The translations under genes were made by a program, and so were the position numbers. DNA of 64,000 bases from SIG78 sp036677805 (lineage in GTDB: Bacteria; Verrucomicrobiota; Lentisphaeria; Victivallales; Victivallaceae): positions 1 to 64,000 of the forward strand of contig JAVBVS010000007.1 of assembly GCA_036677805.1 (NCBI GenBank), read 5' to 3'. Position 1 is the stretch's first letter, and the number at the start of each line of letters is the position of its first letter. Positions 1 through 9,406 of this stretch are shown piece by piece. The notes under the pieces were generated by a model that saw only the letters and a program-made list of their open reading frames with translations, was not told where the DNA came from and did no database searches.

Positions 1-2
1 GC

Positions 3-1523
3 CTCTGCTTCTTCACCGAAACCCGCAAGGGCTGGAAGAGCGCCGCGGCGGAAAACTACCGGGTGGTCAAGGCCGCCGACGGTTCGGTGATGCTGGAAGT
101 CCGCCTCGCCGACAAGCTGAAGGCCGGAGAAACCCTGCCGCTGGAATTCGGGTTGCTCGCCAGCCCGGTCAAGGCGCTGCCCGCCAATTATCCGCTGAAT
201 ATTTTCGGCGATCATTATGTGACCGCCATGAACCGTCCCGGACATGCGCCGACGGTGGATGCGGTGATTTCCCAGATTCTGGCGGAATATGAAATCAGCG
301 AATGCTTCTGGGATCTGCCGACGCCCGAAACCAGCATCCAGGGCCAGGCTGGCCGGAAATCGGCGCAGCGCTCGCTGGCCAACGGTTCGCGCCCGATTCC
401 CTACCATCAGGCGCGTTATCTCTCCGACGAGTATCCCGAAGTGCGCGCCTGTCTGGATGAATGGAAGATCATGCCGGAAACTTCGCTTGACTATCGTCGT
501 GACGGCGTGAAGCACAAGCTCTACGACTGTTGTCCGGCCACCGAGGCCGCCGACTTCTATGTCTGGAAGTACCGTCAGATGCTCCAGCGCAATCCCGAAT
601 TGCGCGGACTCTACTTCGACTTCGGCATCGTGCCCTTCTGCAACAACGCCGACCACGGCTGTTCGGAACGCATTCCGCTGCTGGCGCAGCGCGAGTTCTA
701 CCGCAAGATCGCACTGGCTCAGCTCGACGCCGGGATCAAGGAACCGCTGCTGGTGATTCATAACACCGACTCGGTGCAGTTGCCGGCGGTCACTTTCGCC
801 ACGCATCTCTTTAACGGTGAGCACATCCGGCAGCATTCGAGCACCATTCTGCATGACGGCAAGGACATCCTCGACACCTACGACGAGACCATGTTCGCCA
901 GCGAACTCGGCAGTCTGCCCTTCGGATTGACCAACAGCGACTACCATCCGCAAGGCACGCTGCTGCCGGAATTCGGCGGCGGCAAGGAGGATCCCGAACT
1001 CTACAACTTCCGGACTACCTATGCCATGCTGGCCGGAGCGCTGCCGCACGGGGTGATCCCGTCGCCCAGCTATTGCCATCACGGGTTGTTCGACAAGCTG
1101 GTGCGCATCTATGACGGGTTCGGCGTGCCGAAGGCCACTTTCTACGGCTACTGGCGCGAACCGGTCAAGGTGCTCAAAGGCAAGGACATCTTCGTCAGCG
1201 TCTACCGCCATGCGACCGAACCCAGACTGCTGGCCGTGATTTCGCACATCGGCAAGGGTCATGACACGCAGGAGATCGAACTCAAGTTCGACCTCAAAAA
1301 GCTGAACATGCCCGCGACGTTGACCGGCGCGGTCGAACAGTTCACCAAGCCGGACCCGGATTATGCCTGGCTGAAACCGGAACAGGTGACCGCCTATGGC
1401 TTCGGCCCCGAACGGGCGCCGTTGAAGCTGGGCGAGTTCGGCGGCACGGTCGAATCGGTTCAGGGCGACACGCTGAAGATGAAACTCAAATACCATACCG
1501 TGGCTCTGGTCGAGCTGCGGTAA
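3..1523 (+). CDS. Glycoside-hydrolase-like protein, 5' truncated (DUF6067/GH123-like)
   Basis: The reading frame is open from the left window edge (first full codon at base 3) to a TAA at 1521-1523, so the N-terminus lies outside the window. The visible 506 residues have an acidic and aromatic-rich TIM-barrel look, with segments such as LYFDFGIVPFCNN and NSDYHPQG, then a smaller C-terminal beta-rich part ending in VALVELR. Its overall character resembles the large DUF6067/GH123-type hydrolases common in Lentisphaerota and Planctomycetes; this is family resemblance by eye, with no catalytic residue assigned. It precedes a GH31 gene by 80 bases on the same strand, which suggests a shared role in glycan breakdown. 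A GTG at 63 is only an internal codon, because coding continues upstream. Confidence 0.6.
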   Translation, partial: LCFFTETRKGWKSAAAENYRVVKAADGSVMLEVRLADKLKAGETLPLEFGLLASPVKALPANYPLNIFGDHYVTAMNRPGHAPTVDAVISQILAEYEISECFWDLPTPETSIQGQAGRKSAQRSLANGSRPIPYHQARYLSDEYPEVRACLDEWKIMPETSLDYRRDGVKHKLYDCCPATEAADFYVWKYRQMLQRNPELRGLYFDFGIVPFCNNADHGCSERIPLLAQREFYRKIALAQLDAGIKEPLLVIHNTDSVQLPAVTFATHLFNGEHIRQHSSTILHDGKDILDTYDETMFASELGSLPFGLTNSDYHPQGTLLPEFGGGKEDPELYNFRTTYAMLAGALPHGVIPSPSYCHHGLFDKLVRIYDGFGVPKATFYGYWREPVKVLKGKDIFVSVYRHATEPRLLAVISHIGKGHDTQEIELKFDLKKLNMPATLTGAVEQFTKPDPDYAWLKPEQVTAYGFGPERAPLKLGEFGGTVESVQGDTLKMKLKYHTVALVELR

Positions 1524-1525
1524 CG

Positions 1526-1547
1526 ATCCCGCCTTCTCCGGCGGGAT
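1526..1547 (+). terminator. Hairpin after the first hydrolase gene, weak terminator
   Basis: A perfect 8-bp stem (ATCCCGCC/GGCGGGAT) with a 6-base loop starts three bases after the stop codon. There is no T-tract after it, so it may be an attenuator or mRNA-stabilising hairpin rather than a full intrinsic terminator. Confidence 0.35.
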
Positions 1548-1603
1548 GCCGCAAAACGCGGTCCCGCCGGTGGCAGGCATAATGACGAATGGAGTGAAGC
1601 GCA

Positions 1604-3793
1604 ATGCAAATTTCGGTCACCCGGCTGGCGCCGGACATGGTCAGAATTCAGGCCCGGCCGGCCTGGCGGAAGAAGAACTCGGCGTTGACCGATTATGGCT
1701 TTTTGTTCGACGCGGCGGTTGCCGCCGCGCCGGAGGCAGCCTGCGACACGCTTGAAATCCGGGAAGAAAACGGCCGCTGCGAAGCCTTTGGCGGCAACGG
1801 CCGAAAACTTTTCACCCTGCTGGAATGCGCTCCCGGTGACACGGCGGCGGAAACGGTTTTCGAGGCTTTCGATCCCGATGAAGACTGGATGGGCTTCGGC
1901 GATCAGACCCGCGACCGGCTGTTTCACCGCGGTTTCCGGATCGAATGCGAGGTCGATGACGTGGTTTCCTATCTGCCGGTGCCGTGGTTCATGTCGACCC
2001 GCGGCTACGGCATTCTGGTCAATACCACACACCATGTGACCTTCGATATGGCGTCGGCCGAACCGGGCCGCTTCGGCTGGCTGGACCGTTCCGGCGTGGT
2101 CGATTTTTATGTAATCGCCGCGCCGGACTTCAAGTCGCTGCTCCGGCGTTATCTGGCGTTGACCGGCAATCCGGAACTGCCGCCCTTGTGGAGTTTCGGA
2201 TTGTGGTATATCTGCCGCACGCAGGCCGATGCCGACGAGGTGATGCGCAATGCCGTCGATTTCCGGCGCGAGCAGCTGCCCTGCGACGTGATCGGTCTCG
2301 AACCCGGCTGGATGCAGAAGGATTATGATCTGAGCTGCGACAAAAATTGGAACAAGGCGCGGTTCGATCTCGACGAATGGCAGAAAACCGGCAAGCATCA
2401 CTTTATCCGGGCGCTCAAGCGCATGGGCTTCCACCTCGAACTGTGGCTTTGTTGCGATTATGATCTGGGTTTTGAGGAGGAGCGGCGGCGGGGACGCAAT
2501 GCCGTGGCCGCGCCGCTGACCGAGGCGGAGATTCTGGCCCGGCGCAAGGATATCGATATTGACGGCCATCTCGGCGAACCAATCTTGTTCGACAAGATCA
2601 CCCGGCCCGGCGAAGCGTGGTTCGAGCACCTCAAGCAATTCGTCGACTGGGGCGCCGATTTCTTCAAGCAGGACGGCGCGTTTCAGGTCTGCTTCCATCC
2701 CGATCGCTTCTGGCGCGGCAGCCGGATGACCGACGAGGAAATGCACAATCTCTACCCCTTGCTCTATTCGCGCCAGATGAAGGAGGGGCTGGAGGAATAC
2801 ACCGGCAAGCGCGGGGTGGTTTTCACGGTCGCGGGCTGGGTCGGCTTTCAGCACTACTGCGGCACCTGGACCGGGGATACCGGGGGACGCATCGAAACCC
2901 TCGGGGCCATGCTCAATACCGCGATCGTCGGCCACAGCTGGTGCACCAACGATCTGGAAGCGACCGAAGCCGAGGGCATTCACTTCGGCTATCTGCTGCC
3001 GTGGAGCCAGATCAACAGCTGGACCTATTTCCGGATGCCGTGGGTGCAGGGCGATGCGCTGCTGGCGATGCACCGCTTTTACGCCCAGTTCCGTGCGCAG
3101 CTGGTGCCTTATCTGTACAGTTACGCCCGTTGCGCGGCGCAAGGCGGTGCGCCGTTGCTGCTGCCGCTGGCGCTGGAATTTCCCGGCGACCGCGAATGCC
3201 GGAAAATTCTGCATGAATATTTGCTCGGCCGCGATCTGCTGGTCGGCATCTACCGCAAGGAAATGTACTTTCCCGCCGGCGAGTGGCGCGATTTCTGGAC
3301 CGGCGAAATCATCGTTTCGCAGGGGGAATTCCGCATTGTCGACTGGCCTGCGGACCGGGGCGGCGCGCTCTATCTGCGCCGCGGCGCGCTGGTGCCGCTG
3401 GGGCCGGTGATGGCTTATCGCGGCGAACGCGAACTCGACGCGATGACGCTGTGGTGTTTCCCGGGCGCGGCGGACCATGCCGAATGCGAGCTTTACGAGG
3501 ACGACGGCGTGTCCTTCGCCTATCGTGACGGCGGCTATGCGCTGACCCGGATTGCCATGCATCGGGAAGCGGACCGGTTGCGGCTGTCGATTCTGCCGCC
3601 GGAGGGCGAGGCGAAATTTGTACCCGCCGCGCGCAACTGGCAGCTTGTCATTTGTTTGCCGCGGGCGCCGCGCGCCGTTCGGGTCGATGGCATTCCGGCA
3701 GCGGCAAGCGAGGATTGCTTCGACGCCGCGCGCGGTGAGTTGCGCTTGACGCTGAACCGCATGGCGGGCGTGGTGGAGCTCGATCTCGCATAG
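1604..3793 (+). CDS. Glycoside hydrolase family 31 (alpha-glucosidase/alpha-xylosidase-like)
   Basis: This 729-aa protein has the GH31 layout: an N-terminal beta-sandwich, a catalytic TIM barrel from about residue 190 to 540, and C-terminal beta domains. Diagnostic segments are PPLWSFGLWY (about 193-202), the predicted nucleophile strand ADFFKQDG with Asp357, and TWTGDTGG (421-428) with the likely acid/base Asp425. GH31 enzymes cleave alpha-linked sugars with retention of configuration. The nucleophile context (KQDG) differs from the usual WxDMNE and KTDFGE forms, so substrate cannot be assigned. No signal peptide is visible, suggesting cytoplasmic action on imported oligosaccharides. The ATG at 1604 follows a purine-rich GGAGTGAAG. 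Confidence 0.88.
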   Translation: MQISVTRLAPDMVRIQARPAWRKKNSALTDYGFLFDAAVAAAPEAACDTLEIREENGRCEAFGGNGRKLFTLLECAPGDTAAETVFEAFDPDEDWMGFGDQTRDRLFHRGFRIECEVDDVVSYLPVPWFMSTRGYGILVNTTHHVTFDMASAEPGRFGWLDRSGVVDFYVIAAPDFKSLLRRYLALTGNPELPPLWSFGLWYICRTQADADEVMRNAVDFRREQLPCDVIGLEPGWMQKDYDLSCDKNWNKARFDLDEWQKTGKHHFIRALKRMGFHLELWLCCDYDLGFEEERRRGRNAVAAPLTEAEILARRKDIDIDGHLGEPILFDKITRPGEAWFEHLKQFVDWGADFFKQDGAFQVCFHPDRFWRGSRMTDEEMHNLYPLLYSRQMKEGLEEYTGKRGVVFTVAGWVGFQHYCGTWTGDTGGRIETLGAMLNTAIVGHSWCTNDLEATEAEGIHFGYLLPWSQINSWTYFRMPWVQGDALLAMHRFYAQFRAQLVPYLYSYARCAAQGGAPLLLPLALEFPGDRECRKILHEYLLGRDLLVGIYRKEMYFPAGEWRDFWTGEIIVSQGEFRIVDWPADRGGALYLRRGALVPLGPVMAYRGERELDAMTLWCFPGAADHAECELYEDDGVSFAYRDGGYALTRIAMHREADRLRLSILPPEGEAKFVPAARNWQLVICLPRAPRAVRVDGIPAAASEDCFDAARGELRLTLNRMAGVVELDLA

Positions 3794-3811
3794 TTTCAGC
3801 AGAGGATCGGA

Positions 3812-3840
3812 ACCCGGGATTGAATTTTTCAATTCCGGGT
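3812..3840 (+). terminator. 13-bp stem-loop after the GH31 gene
   Basis: The arms at 3812-3824 and 3828-3840 pair over 13 bp with one G-T wobble and a 3-base T loop. It sits 18 bases after the GH31 stop. No T-run follows, so its role as a terminator is tentative. Confidence 0.4.
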
Positions 3841-3843
3841 GTA

Positions 3844-3852
3844 TGTTATAAT
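3844..3852 (+). promoter_or_regulatory. Extended -10 promoter (TGTTATAAT) for the amidohydrolase operon
   Basis: TGTTATAAT is an extended -10 element (TGn before a perfect TATAAT). No -35 at good spacing is visible, which is normal for extended -10 promoters. The predicted leader to the ATG at 3931 is about 70 bases and carries the dyad at 3865-3891. Confidence 0.5.
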
Positions 3853-3864
3853 TAACATTAAAAA

Positions 3865-3891
3865 CCGGAGGCTTTCGAAAGCCATATCCGG
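3865..3891. promoter_or_regulatory. Operator-like dyad centred on TTTCGAAA
   Basis: The perfect 14-bp palindrome GGCTTTCGAAAGCC (3870-3883) has a central CpG, as LacI/GalR-family operators do. It is flanked by a second inverted pair, CCGGA (3865-3869) and TCCGG (3887-3891). It lies just downstream of the predicted -10, a position suited to repression. No LacI-type regulator is encoded in the window. Confidence 0.45.
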
Positions 3892-3930
3892 GTGGTGGGA
3901 AACAGCTTCAGAACAAGGGTCGGAAAAATC

Positions 3931-4863
3931 ATGGGCAAAGTTCAATACATCGACATTCACGCGCACGCCTACCGGCGGCCGGTGCCGTTCGTGACGCAAT
4001 TCTGTACGCCGGACGAGCTGCTGCAACGCTACGATTCGGCCGGAATCGAAATGGGTGCGATTCTGCCGATCGTCAGCCCGGAAATTTATTTTCCGCAGGC
4101 CAACGAGGATATTCTCGACATGGTGGCCGACCGTCCGGACCGTTTTTTCGCTTTCTGCAACATCGATCCCCGAGTGCTGACCAATCGCGCCGACGCGCCG
4201 TTGGACCGGGTGATGCGCTATTATCAGGAACGCGGCTGCCGCGGCATCGGCGAAATCATGCTCAACTGCCGCATGGACGATCCGCTGGTTCAGAATCTCT
4301 TCCGCCATGCCGAGGCGGTCGGGCTGCCGGTGACCACCGACGGTTCGGACAAGGTCGGCGGCGATTTCGGACTTTACGACGATCCGGGACTGCCGTTGCT
4401 CGAACATACGCTGCAATGTTTTCCAAAGCTTGCCGTGATCGGCCACGGGCCGGTTTTCTGGGCGGAAATCACTGCGCTGGAGCGTCCCGCGCTGCGCAAA
4501 ACCGCGTTCGCGCCCGACGGCACGCAGGTCGGCTGGAATCCGCCGGCGGGCAAAATTCAGTGCGAAGGGGTGATCCAGCAGCTGTTCCGGCTCTATCCGA
4601 ATCTGTATGGCGAGCTTTCCGACGCTTATGTGCAATTGGTGCGCGACGAGGATTACGCGGTTCAATTCATGATCGAATTTCAGGACCGGCTGTTTTTCGG
4701 CACCGACATTTGCAGCTTCGGCCATTCTTTCGCGCTCAAGGAGTTTCTCGACAAGCTCCACGATTCGGGCAAGCTGCCGGAAGCCGCCTGGCGCAAGATC
4801 GTGCGCGACAACGCGATTCAATTTTTCCGGCTGCCGCTGGCGACGGAGGCCGATCATGTCTGA
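3931..4863 (+). CDS. Amidohydrolase-2 family metal-dependent hydrolase
   Basis: A TIM-barrel hydrolase of 310 aa. It carries the HxH metal motif near the N-terminus (DIHAHAY), a barrel His in VIGHGPVFWAE and a late metal-binding Asp in FFGTDICS. Family members (PF04909) act as decarboxylases, lactonases or hydrolases on small, often aromatic or sugar-derived acids; the substrate here is unknown. The ATG at 3931 is preferred because the motif starts nine residues later; an in-frame GTG at 3892 adds 13 residues with no clear ribosome site. The stop overlaps the start of the next gene by 8 bases, so the two proteins are translationally coupled and probably act on one substrate. Confidence 0.82.
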   Translation: MGKVQYIDIHAHAYRRPVPFVTQFCTPDELLQRYDSAGIEMGAILPIVSPEIYFPQANEDILDMVADRPDRFFAFCNIDPRVLTNRADAPLDRVMRYYQERGCRGIGEIMLNCRMDDPLVQNLFRHAEAVGLPVTTDGSDKVGGDFGLYDDPGLPLLEHTLQCFPKLAVIGHGPVFWAEITALERPALRKTAFAPDGTQVGWNPPAGKIQCEGVIQQLFRLYPNLYGELSDAYVQLVRDEDYAVQFMIEFQDRLFFGTDICSFGHSFALKEFLDKLHDSGKLPEAAWRKIVRDNAIQFFRLPLATEADHV

Positions 4864-7800
4864 ACTCGCCTGTTATCAGATCGCGGGCGACGCGCTGCGG
4901 CGCTTCGGCTCCAACGAGCGGTTCAACCGGGTGCTTTACGGCGGTCACGCCGGCGATGCTTCCGTCGGACGTTTCTTCACCTTTGCCGGTGACACGCCGA
5001 TTTTCATGGGCGCGCAGAGCGACTTCCTGAAGCACACCTGGTGCTATCAGGCCAAGAACGGCATTCTGCAGAGCGGTCTTGCGCTGACGCCGGGGTTCGC
5101 CGAAATGGGCGCGCACGATCTCTATTCGAGCTGGTTTCATCAGGCCAGCGATATCGTGACCACCTGGCATCACGGGTATCTGAGTTACGATCTCACCCGC
5201 TTTTCACCCTATTTCCCGGATGCGCAAGTTCATATCGAAGTCTATCCCCTGCAGGATCATGACGGCTTTCTGGTCCATTACGAGATTGCCGCCGACGGCC
5301 GGGTGATTTTCTGCGCCGCGCTGGGCGGCATCACCGGCTTCATCGGACGCTTCGACCAGCCGGAGGCGGAGAACCGCAACTTCGCGCTGTCGGATTGCGA
5401 CGGCAATCAGGCGGCGGTTGCGGATGGCGTGGGGCGCATCGTCGATGCATCCGGCTCTACCGAGCTTCTGGTCGGCACCGATTTCGGGGCGGAGCTCCTG
5501 ACCGACGCGGCGGCGGCGCTGAATGAAAAATATCCGTCGCTGGCCCTGTCGGAACACTCCGGCCCGACGGCTGCGGTCAAGCTGGTCCGGGTCATCCTGC
5601 CCGGCGAAGAATTGAACGGCAATCTGGTGGTGCTGCGCAACGGTTCGCCGGAGATTCTGCGGCAATACCTCGCCGCCGACGTGCGCGGCGAACTGGTGCG
5701 CAAAATTCGCGCCAAGCACGAGATGGTCTCCTTTCATACGCCCGACGATCGTCTCGACCAGAGCGTACCCGATACTCTGATCGCGCTGGACGCCTCATGG
5801 CACGAACCGACGTTCTATCATGGTGCGGTCGGCTATCACGCGCCTTTCCTCGGCTGGCGCGGTTATTACGGTCCCACGCTGGCGGGCTGGTCCGAGCGGG
5901 TGCGCACGGCGATCCGGGCGCATCTGGCGACGCTGACCCGGGTGGAGGGGCCGGAACGGGTCTGGTATGACGGCGCCGACCGGCCCGATCTCGACCACGA
6001 GGGGACGCAGTACCATCATCTGGAAAATTCTTCCGGCAAACTCACCGCACTGCTTCACCGCGAAGACATCTACGACATGCAGGAAGTGTCGCTCGATATG
6101 ATTTTCCACTACCTTGAGCGCACCGGCGACTTGGCGCTGGGGGCGGAAATCTTTGAACCGCTGGCTGCCGTGCTGGCGTGGGAGGAACGCATTCTCGATC
6201 CCGACGGCGACGGCCTTTACCAGAATTTCCTGAATACCTGGATTTCGGACGGACATGTCTACAACGGCGGCGGTTGCGCTCAAGCCAGCTGTTACAACTA
6301 TGCGGCCAATTGCGCCATGGTCCGGCTGGGGCGGGCGCTGGGACGCGACACTGCGGTGTTCGCCGGACGCGCCGCCGGGATCAAAGCGGCGATGGAGCGG
6401 CATTTGTGGCTGGAAAAAGAGGGCCTTTACGCCGAATATGTCGATACCGTGGGCAACAAACTGATTCATCCTTCGCCCGAACTGTCGACGCTCTATCTGG
6501 CGGTCGAGTGCGGCGTCCCGAATCCGGTTCAGGCGGTGCGGTTGCTCGAATTTTCGGAGCGCGCGATCAAAAACATCGTTACGCTGAATCGCCGCGGCCG
6601 GCTGGCCTTTTCAGCCAACTGGCTGCCCAAGAAATATTCAACCTGCGGCATCTTTCCGGCCGAAAACGCGGCGTTGGCGCTGGCGTATTTCCGCACTTTC
6701 CGGCGTGACAAAGCGCTGAAGATCCTCGACGGATTGCTCGATGCCTTCGCCTTGAGCCATTCGCCGGGAGCGTTGTCGCATGTGTTGAGCGCCCATGCCT
6801 CCAACGACGACGGCGACTGGGACTTCACCGATGTCACCAGCATGTATTTCCGGCTCCTGGTGGAGGGGCTTTGGGGAATCCGCTTCCAGCGCCTGAGCGG
6901 CGAGATTGCAATCGCGCCGCAGCTGCCGGAAGCGTGGCATCAGGCGGAGCTCGCCATCCCCGGACTGAAACTCGCTTTCCGGCGCGAAGCCGGAAGCGCG
7001 CGGCTGACGATTGAAACCTCGCTGCCGGGGCGGAAAATCGTGACTTTAACCGGCGATATCGCCGATCTTTGCCTGAATGGAGTGCCGTTGAAAGCCGAAA
7101 AGACGGATTACGCGGGCGTGCCGCTGACCGTGGCGACGGTTGAAACTTGCGGACGTTTCGAGCTGGCCTATCGTCCGGGCAAAGCGGTAGCGCCGCCGGA
7201 ATTCGCCGCCGAACCGCCGCCGCGGACCCAAGCGGCGCATTTGCCGGCGCCGGAAGCGGCGCGACAGGAGGCGGTTGCGCTCGATGGCCGATTCAATGCC
7301 GAAATCATTCATCTCTTCGACCGGGAATATCGCGCGCCGCGTCCGGAAGGCTACTCCATCGGCGCCCGGCGCAACGGCCGTTACGCATGGGAGTGGAACC
7401 ACTTCGGACACAATGCGGTGATGGTCGACGACGACGGCTTGCGCCGATCCGGCGGAGTGTACCGGCTGGCTTCGGGCTGGCGGTTTCCGACCCCTGAAAC
7501 CGGCGACAATGCGCTTTGCGTCTCGGTCTGGGACAATTTCCCAACCGTGGCGGCGATTCCGCTGACGGGCCGGGGGCGCGAAGTCGCCGTGTTCCTGATC
7601 GGCGCGACCAATGCGATGCAAAATGGCGTGGTCAATGCACGGTTGACGATCGTTTATGCCGACGGTTCGGAAACTGCCGTCGATCTGATCCATCCGGATA
7701 ATTTCGACGATTTTCTGGTGCCCGCGCTGCAACCGGCCAACGAATGCTTCTATTTCAGCGCCGGCTGCCACGGCATCGTCCAGCGCATTCCGGTCGTACC

Positions 7801-7885
7801 GGAGCGGGAACTCCGGGAACTCCGGGTCGAAGCCGTGGCCAACGAGGTGATCGTGGGTATTCTCGGCGTCGTCTGCGTGCGTTGA
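4856..7885 (+). CDS. DUF4450-like glycoside hydrolase with (alpha/alpha)6-barrel
   Basis: A 1009-aa protein whose N-terminus (NERFNRVLYGGHAG, then PIFMGAQSD) closely follows the start of DUF4450 proteins. A beta-rich N-terminal half is followed, from about residue 400 to 690, by helical repeats typical of six-hairpin glycosidases, with acidic and aromatic patches such as DPDGDGLYQNF and NGGGCAQASCYNY. The last ~250 residues look like an extra beta-sandwich domain. There is no signal peptide, so it should act in the cytoplasm unless exported another way. Activity is not assigned. It overlaps the upstream amidohydrolase gene by 8 bases, an unusual pairing. Confidence 0.7.
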   Translation: MSELACYQIAGDALRRFGSNERFNRVLYGGHAGDASVGRFFTFAGDTPIFMGAQSDFLKHTWCYQAKNGILQSGLALTPGFAEMGAHDLYSSWFHQASDIVTTWHHGYLSYDLTRFSPYFPDAQVHIEVYPLQDHDGFLVHYEIAADGRVIFCAALGGITGFIGRFDQPEAENRNFALSDCDGNQAAVADGVGRIVDASGSTELLVGTDFGAELLTDAAAALNEKYPSLALSEHSGPTAAVKLVRVILPGEELNGNLVVLRNGSPEILRQYLAADVRGELVRKIRAKHEMVSFHTPDDRLDQSVPDTLIALDASWHEPTFYHGAVGYHAPFLGWRGYYGPTLAGWSERVRTAIRAHLATLTRVEGPERVWYDGADRPDLDHEGTQYHHLENSSGKLTALLHREDIYDMQEVSLDMIFHYLERTGDLALGAEIFEPLAAVLAWEERILDPDGDGLYQNFLNTWISDGHVYNGGGCAQASCYNYAANCAMVRLGRALGRDTAVFAGRAAGIKAAMERHLWLEKEGLYAEYVDTVGNKLIHPSPELSTLYLAVECGVPNPVQAVRLLEFSERAIKNIVTLNRRGRLAFSANWLPKKYSTCGIFPAENAALALAYFRTFRRDKALKILDGLLDAFALSHSPGALSHVLSAHASNDDGDWDFTDVTSMYFRLLVEGLWGIRFQRLSGEIAIAPQLPEAWHQAELAIPGLKLAFRREAGSARLTIETSLPGRKIVTLTGDIADLCLNGVPLKAEKTDYAGVPLTVATVETCGRFELAYRPGKAVAPPEFAAEPPPRTQAAHLPAPEAARQEAVALDGRFNAEIIHLFDREYRAPRPEGYSIGARRNGRYAWEWNHFGHNAVMVDDDGLRRSGGVYRLASGWRFPTPETGDNALCVSVWDNFPTVAAIPLTGRGREVAVFLIGATNAMQNGVVNARLTIVYADGSETAVDLIHPDNFDDFLVPALQPANECFYFSAGCHGIVQRIPVVPERELRELRVEAVANEVIVGILGVVCVR

Positions 7886-8071
7886 AATTCCGGAAGCGGG
7901 AAGCGCCGGTCATGACACCATTTGGATTTTTCGGGGGATGTGGCGAGAGCAGCCATATCTGCGATATCAAAATGAATTCATGACCGCACTTCGCAAGCCG
8001 TTTCGCGCCGTTTTGACGTTGCTCACGGCTTATCCGGCTCAACGAAATCGGATTTTTTTTCATTTCAGTCC

Positions 8072-8100
8072 TTGACAAAGGACTTTTTTTATTGTATACT
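8072..8100 (+). promoter_or_regulatory. Sigma-70 promoter of the GntR-type regulator
   Basis: A perfect TTGACA (8072-8077) and TATACT (8095-8100) are separated by 17 bp. This is the best consensus promoter seen in the window. The region 7886-8071 upstream holds nothing else that could be recognised. Confidence 0.75.
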
Positions 8101-8113
8101 ATAATAGTAATAT

Positions 8114-8143
8114 AAGAGTATCATGCTTTGAAAGAGTATCATG
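8114..8143 (+). repeat. Tandem AAGAGTATCATG repeats over the start codon
   Basis: The 12-mer AAGAGTATCATG occurs at 8114-8125 and 8132-8143, an 18-bp period. The second copy includes the ATG start at 8141. The first copy contains an ATG (8123) that is closed after two codons by TGA. The site lies just after the -10 and could be an autoregulatory operator. Confidence 0.55.
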
Positions 8144-9211
8144 AATCGCATCCCGGTCGAAAAAGTTGCTCTGGAAGTTGATGTCAAACATGAATATGGC
8201 GCCGCCGGCGCTCTGATCCGCTTTTTGACTTCCCGGATCGACGACGGCAGTTTTGCTCCCGGAATGCCTCTGGAGTCGACCAGCGAATATGCCCGAAAAT
8301 TCAATATTTCGCTGGTGACGGCTCAGAATGCGTTGTCGAAACTTGCGGCCGGCGGTTATATTGTGCGCCGCCACGGGGCTCGTACGGTGGTTGCCGACCG
8401 GACCGTGCGGACGCCGCGTTCGATCGGAATTCCGCTGTTCAGCATTTCGACCACGACGACGCTGCGGGATGAATTGCCGCATGACTTCATGGCCGGAATG
8501 CTTCACGAAACCTTTGCTCGCGGTTATGATATGCGGGTGTTGCATCCGCGGGGGGAAAACTTCGATTGCCGGATGCTGCGGGACAGTGGTCTGGCCGGAG
8601 TGCTGGTGGTCCACTCCAAGCTCCGGACGGGAGGACCGCTGCTGGAATTCGTGCTGGAGTTGCGGAAACTCGGAATGCCTCTGGTGTTTGCCGGGCTTTT
8701 GGATCCGGACTATACGGGGCAGTTCAACCATCTGGAGTGGGATTACTTCGCCGGCGGCCGCATGGCGCTGGAGTACCTCCAGCGGTGCGGTTGCCGACGG
8801 CCTGCCGTATTGTCGCTGCTGCCTCTGGACGCCCAGAATTTCATGACCTACATTCAGCGCGGAATGTGTGCCGGTGGCGCGGAGATTCGCACGGCCAGTT
8901 TCGATATTGCGCGTCCCGATTGTTTTCCGGAATATCGGGACGCGATCGTCGCGGCGCTGCGCGGTGCGGACGGCGTGGTCTGTCAATACCACAAAATTGC
9001 GGAATATCTGGAAACGTGGCTGCCGGGCATTCGGACGATTGTGATGGATCCGGTTCGGTCGGAACGGCGCGCAACCTTGTGGCCCGACCTCGAATTCGAG
9101 GGGAAATTAGCCATGCAGATGCTGAGCGAGGTGATTGCCGACCCTCAGGCTTCGCCGCGCCATCTGGAATTGGCTTTGCAGGTGATTGAACCCGAAGCCT
9201 GCGATCGATGA
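8141..9211 (+). CDS. GntR-family regulator with LacI-type sensor domain
   Basis: Residues about 15-85 form a GntR-type winged helix (ALIRFLTSRIDDGSFAPG, then NISLVTAQNALSKLAAGG, YIVRRHG). From about residue 90 a periplasmic-binding-protein-like sensor domain follows (SIGIPLF, FNHLEWDYFAGGRMALEYL), as in LacI-like GntR proteins such as AraR. Such proteins usually repress sugar-use genes until a sugar binds. Its position between the DUF4450 gene and the downstream hydrolase genes suggests it controls the local glycan locus. It has its own consensus promoter with tandem repeats over the start codon, suggesting self-control. At 356 aa its length is normal for the class. Confidence 0.85.
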   Translation: MNRIPVEKVALEVDVKHEYGAAGALIRFLTSRIDDGSFAPGMPLESTSEYARKFNISLVTAQNALSKLAAGGYIVRRHGARTVVADRTVRTPRSIGIPLFSISTTTTLRDELPHDFMAGMLHETFARGYDMRVLHPRGENFDCRMLRDSGLAGVLVVHSKLRTGGPLLEFVLELRKLGMPLVFAGLLDPDYTGQFNHLEWDYFAGGRMALEYLQRCGCRRPAVLSLLPLDAQNFMTYIQRGMCAGGAEIRTASFDIARPDCFPEYRDAIVAALRGADGVVCQYHKIAEYLETWLPGIRTIVMDPVRSERRATLWPDLEFEGKLAMQMLSEVIADPQASPRHLELALQVIEPEACDR

Positions 9212-9406
9212 ATCTTGAACGGAATTTCAGAAGTGTTTCGCAAATCAGGGCGGAACATTTTTACATTTATCGGGTTTTTGGTGGTTTCTGGCGCCGTTTC
9301 GATCCCGGTTGCGCTGCCGCCGGTTCCGGCGATCACGCCGATGGACATATTTTTCCGACTTTTTTTGTTTTTTAATGGTGCAGATGTCAACGCAAAAGAG
9401 TGACGA

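Noticed and set aside
1460..3832. 790-codon open frame on the minus strand
   Set aside because: It is the antisense shadow of the GH31 gene. Its translation is rich in Arg, His, Gln and Pro with no domain motif, as expected for GC-rich complementary frames.
9215..9403. 62-codon frame between the GntR regulator and the TIM-barrel-like gene
   Set aside because: It needs a TTG start with no ribosome site, and its composition is just hydrophobic and AT-driven. No homology can be seen.
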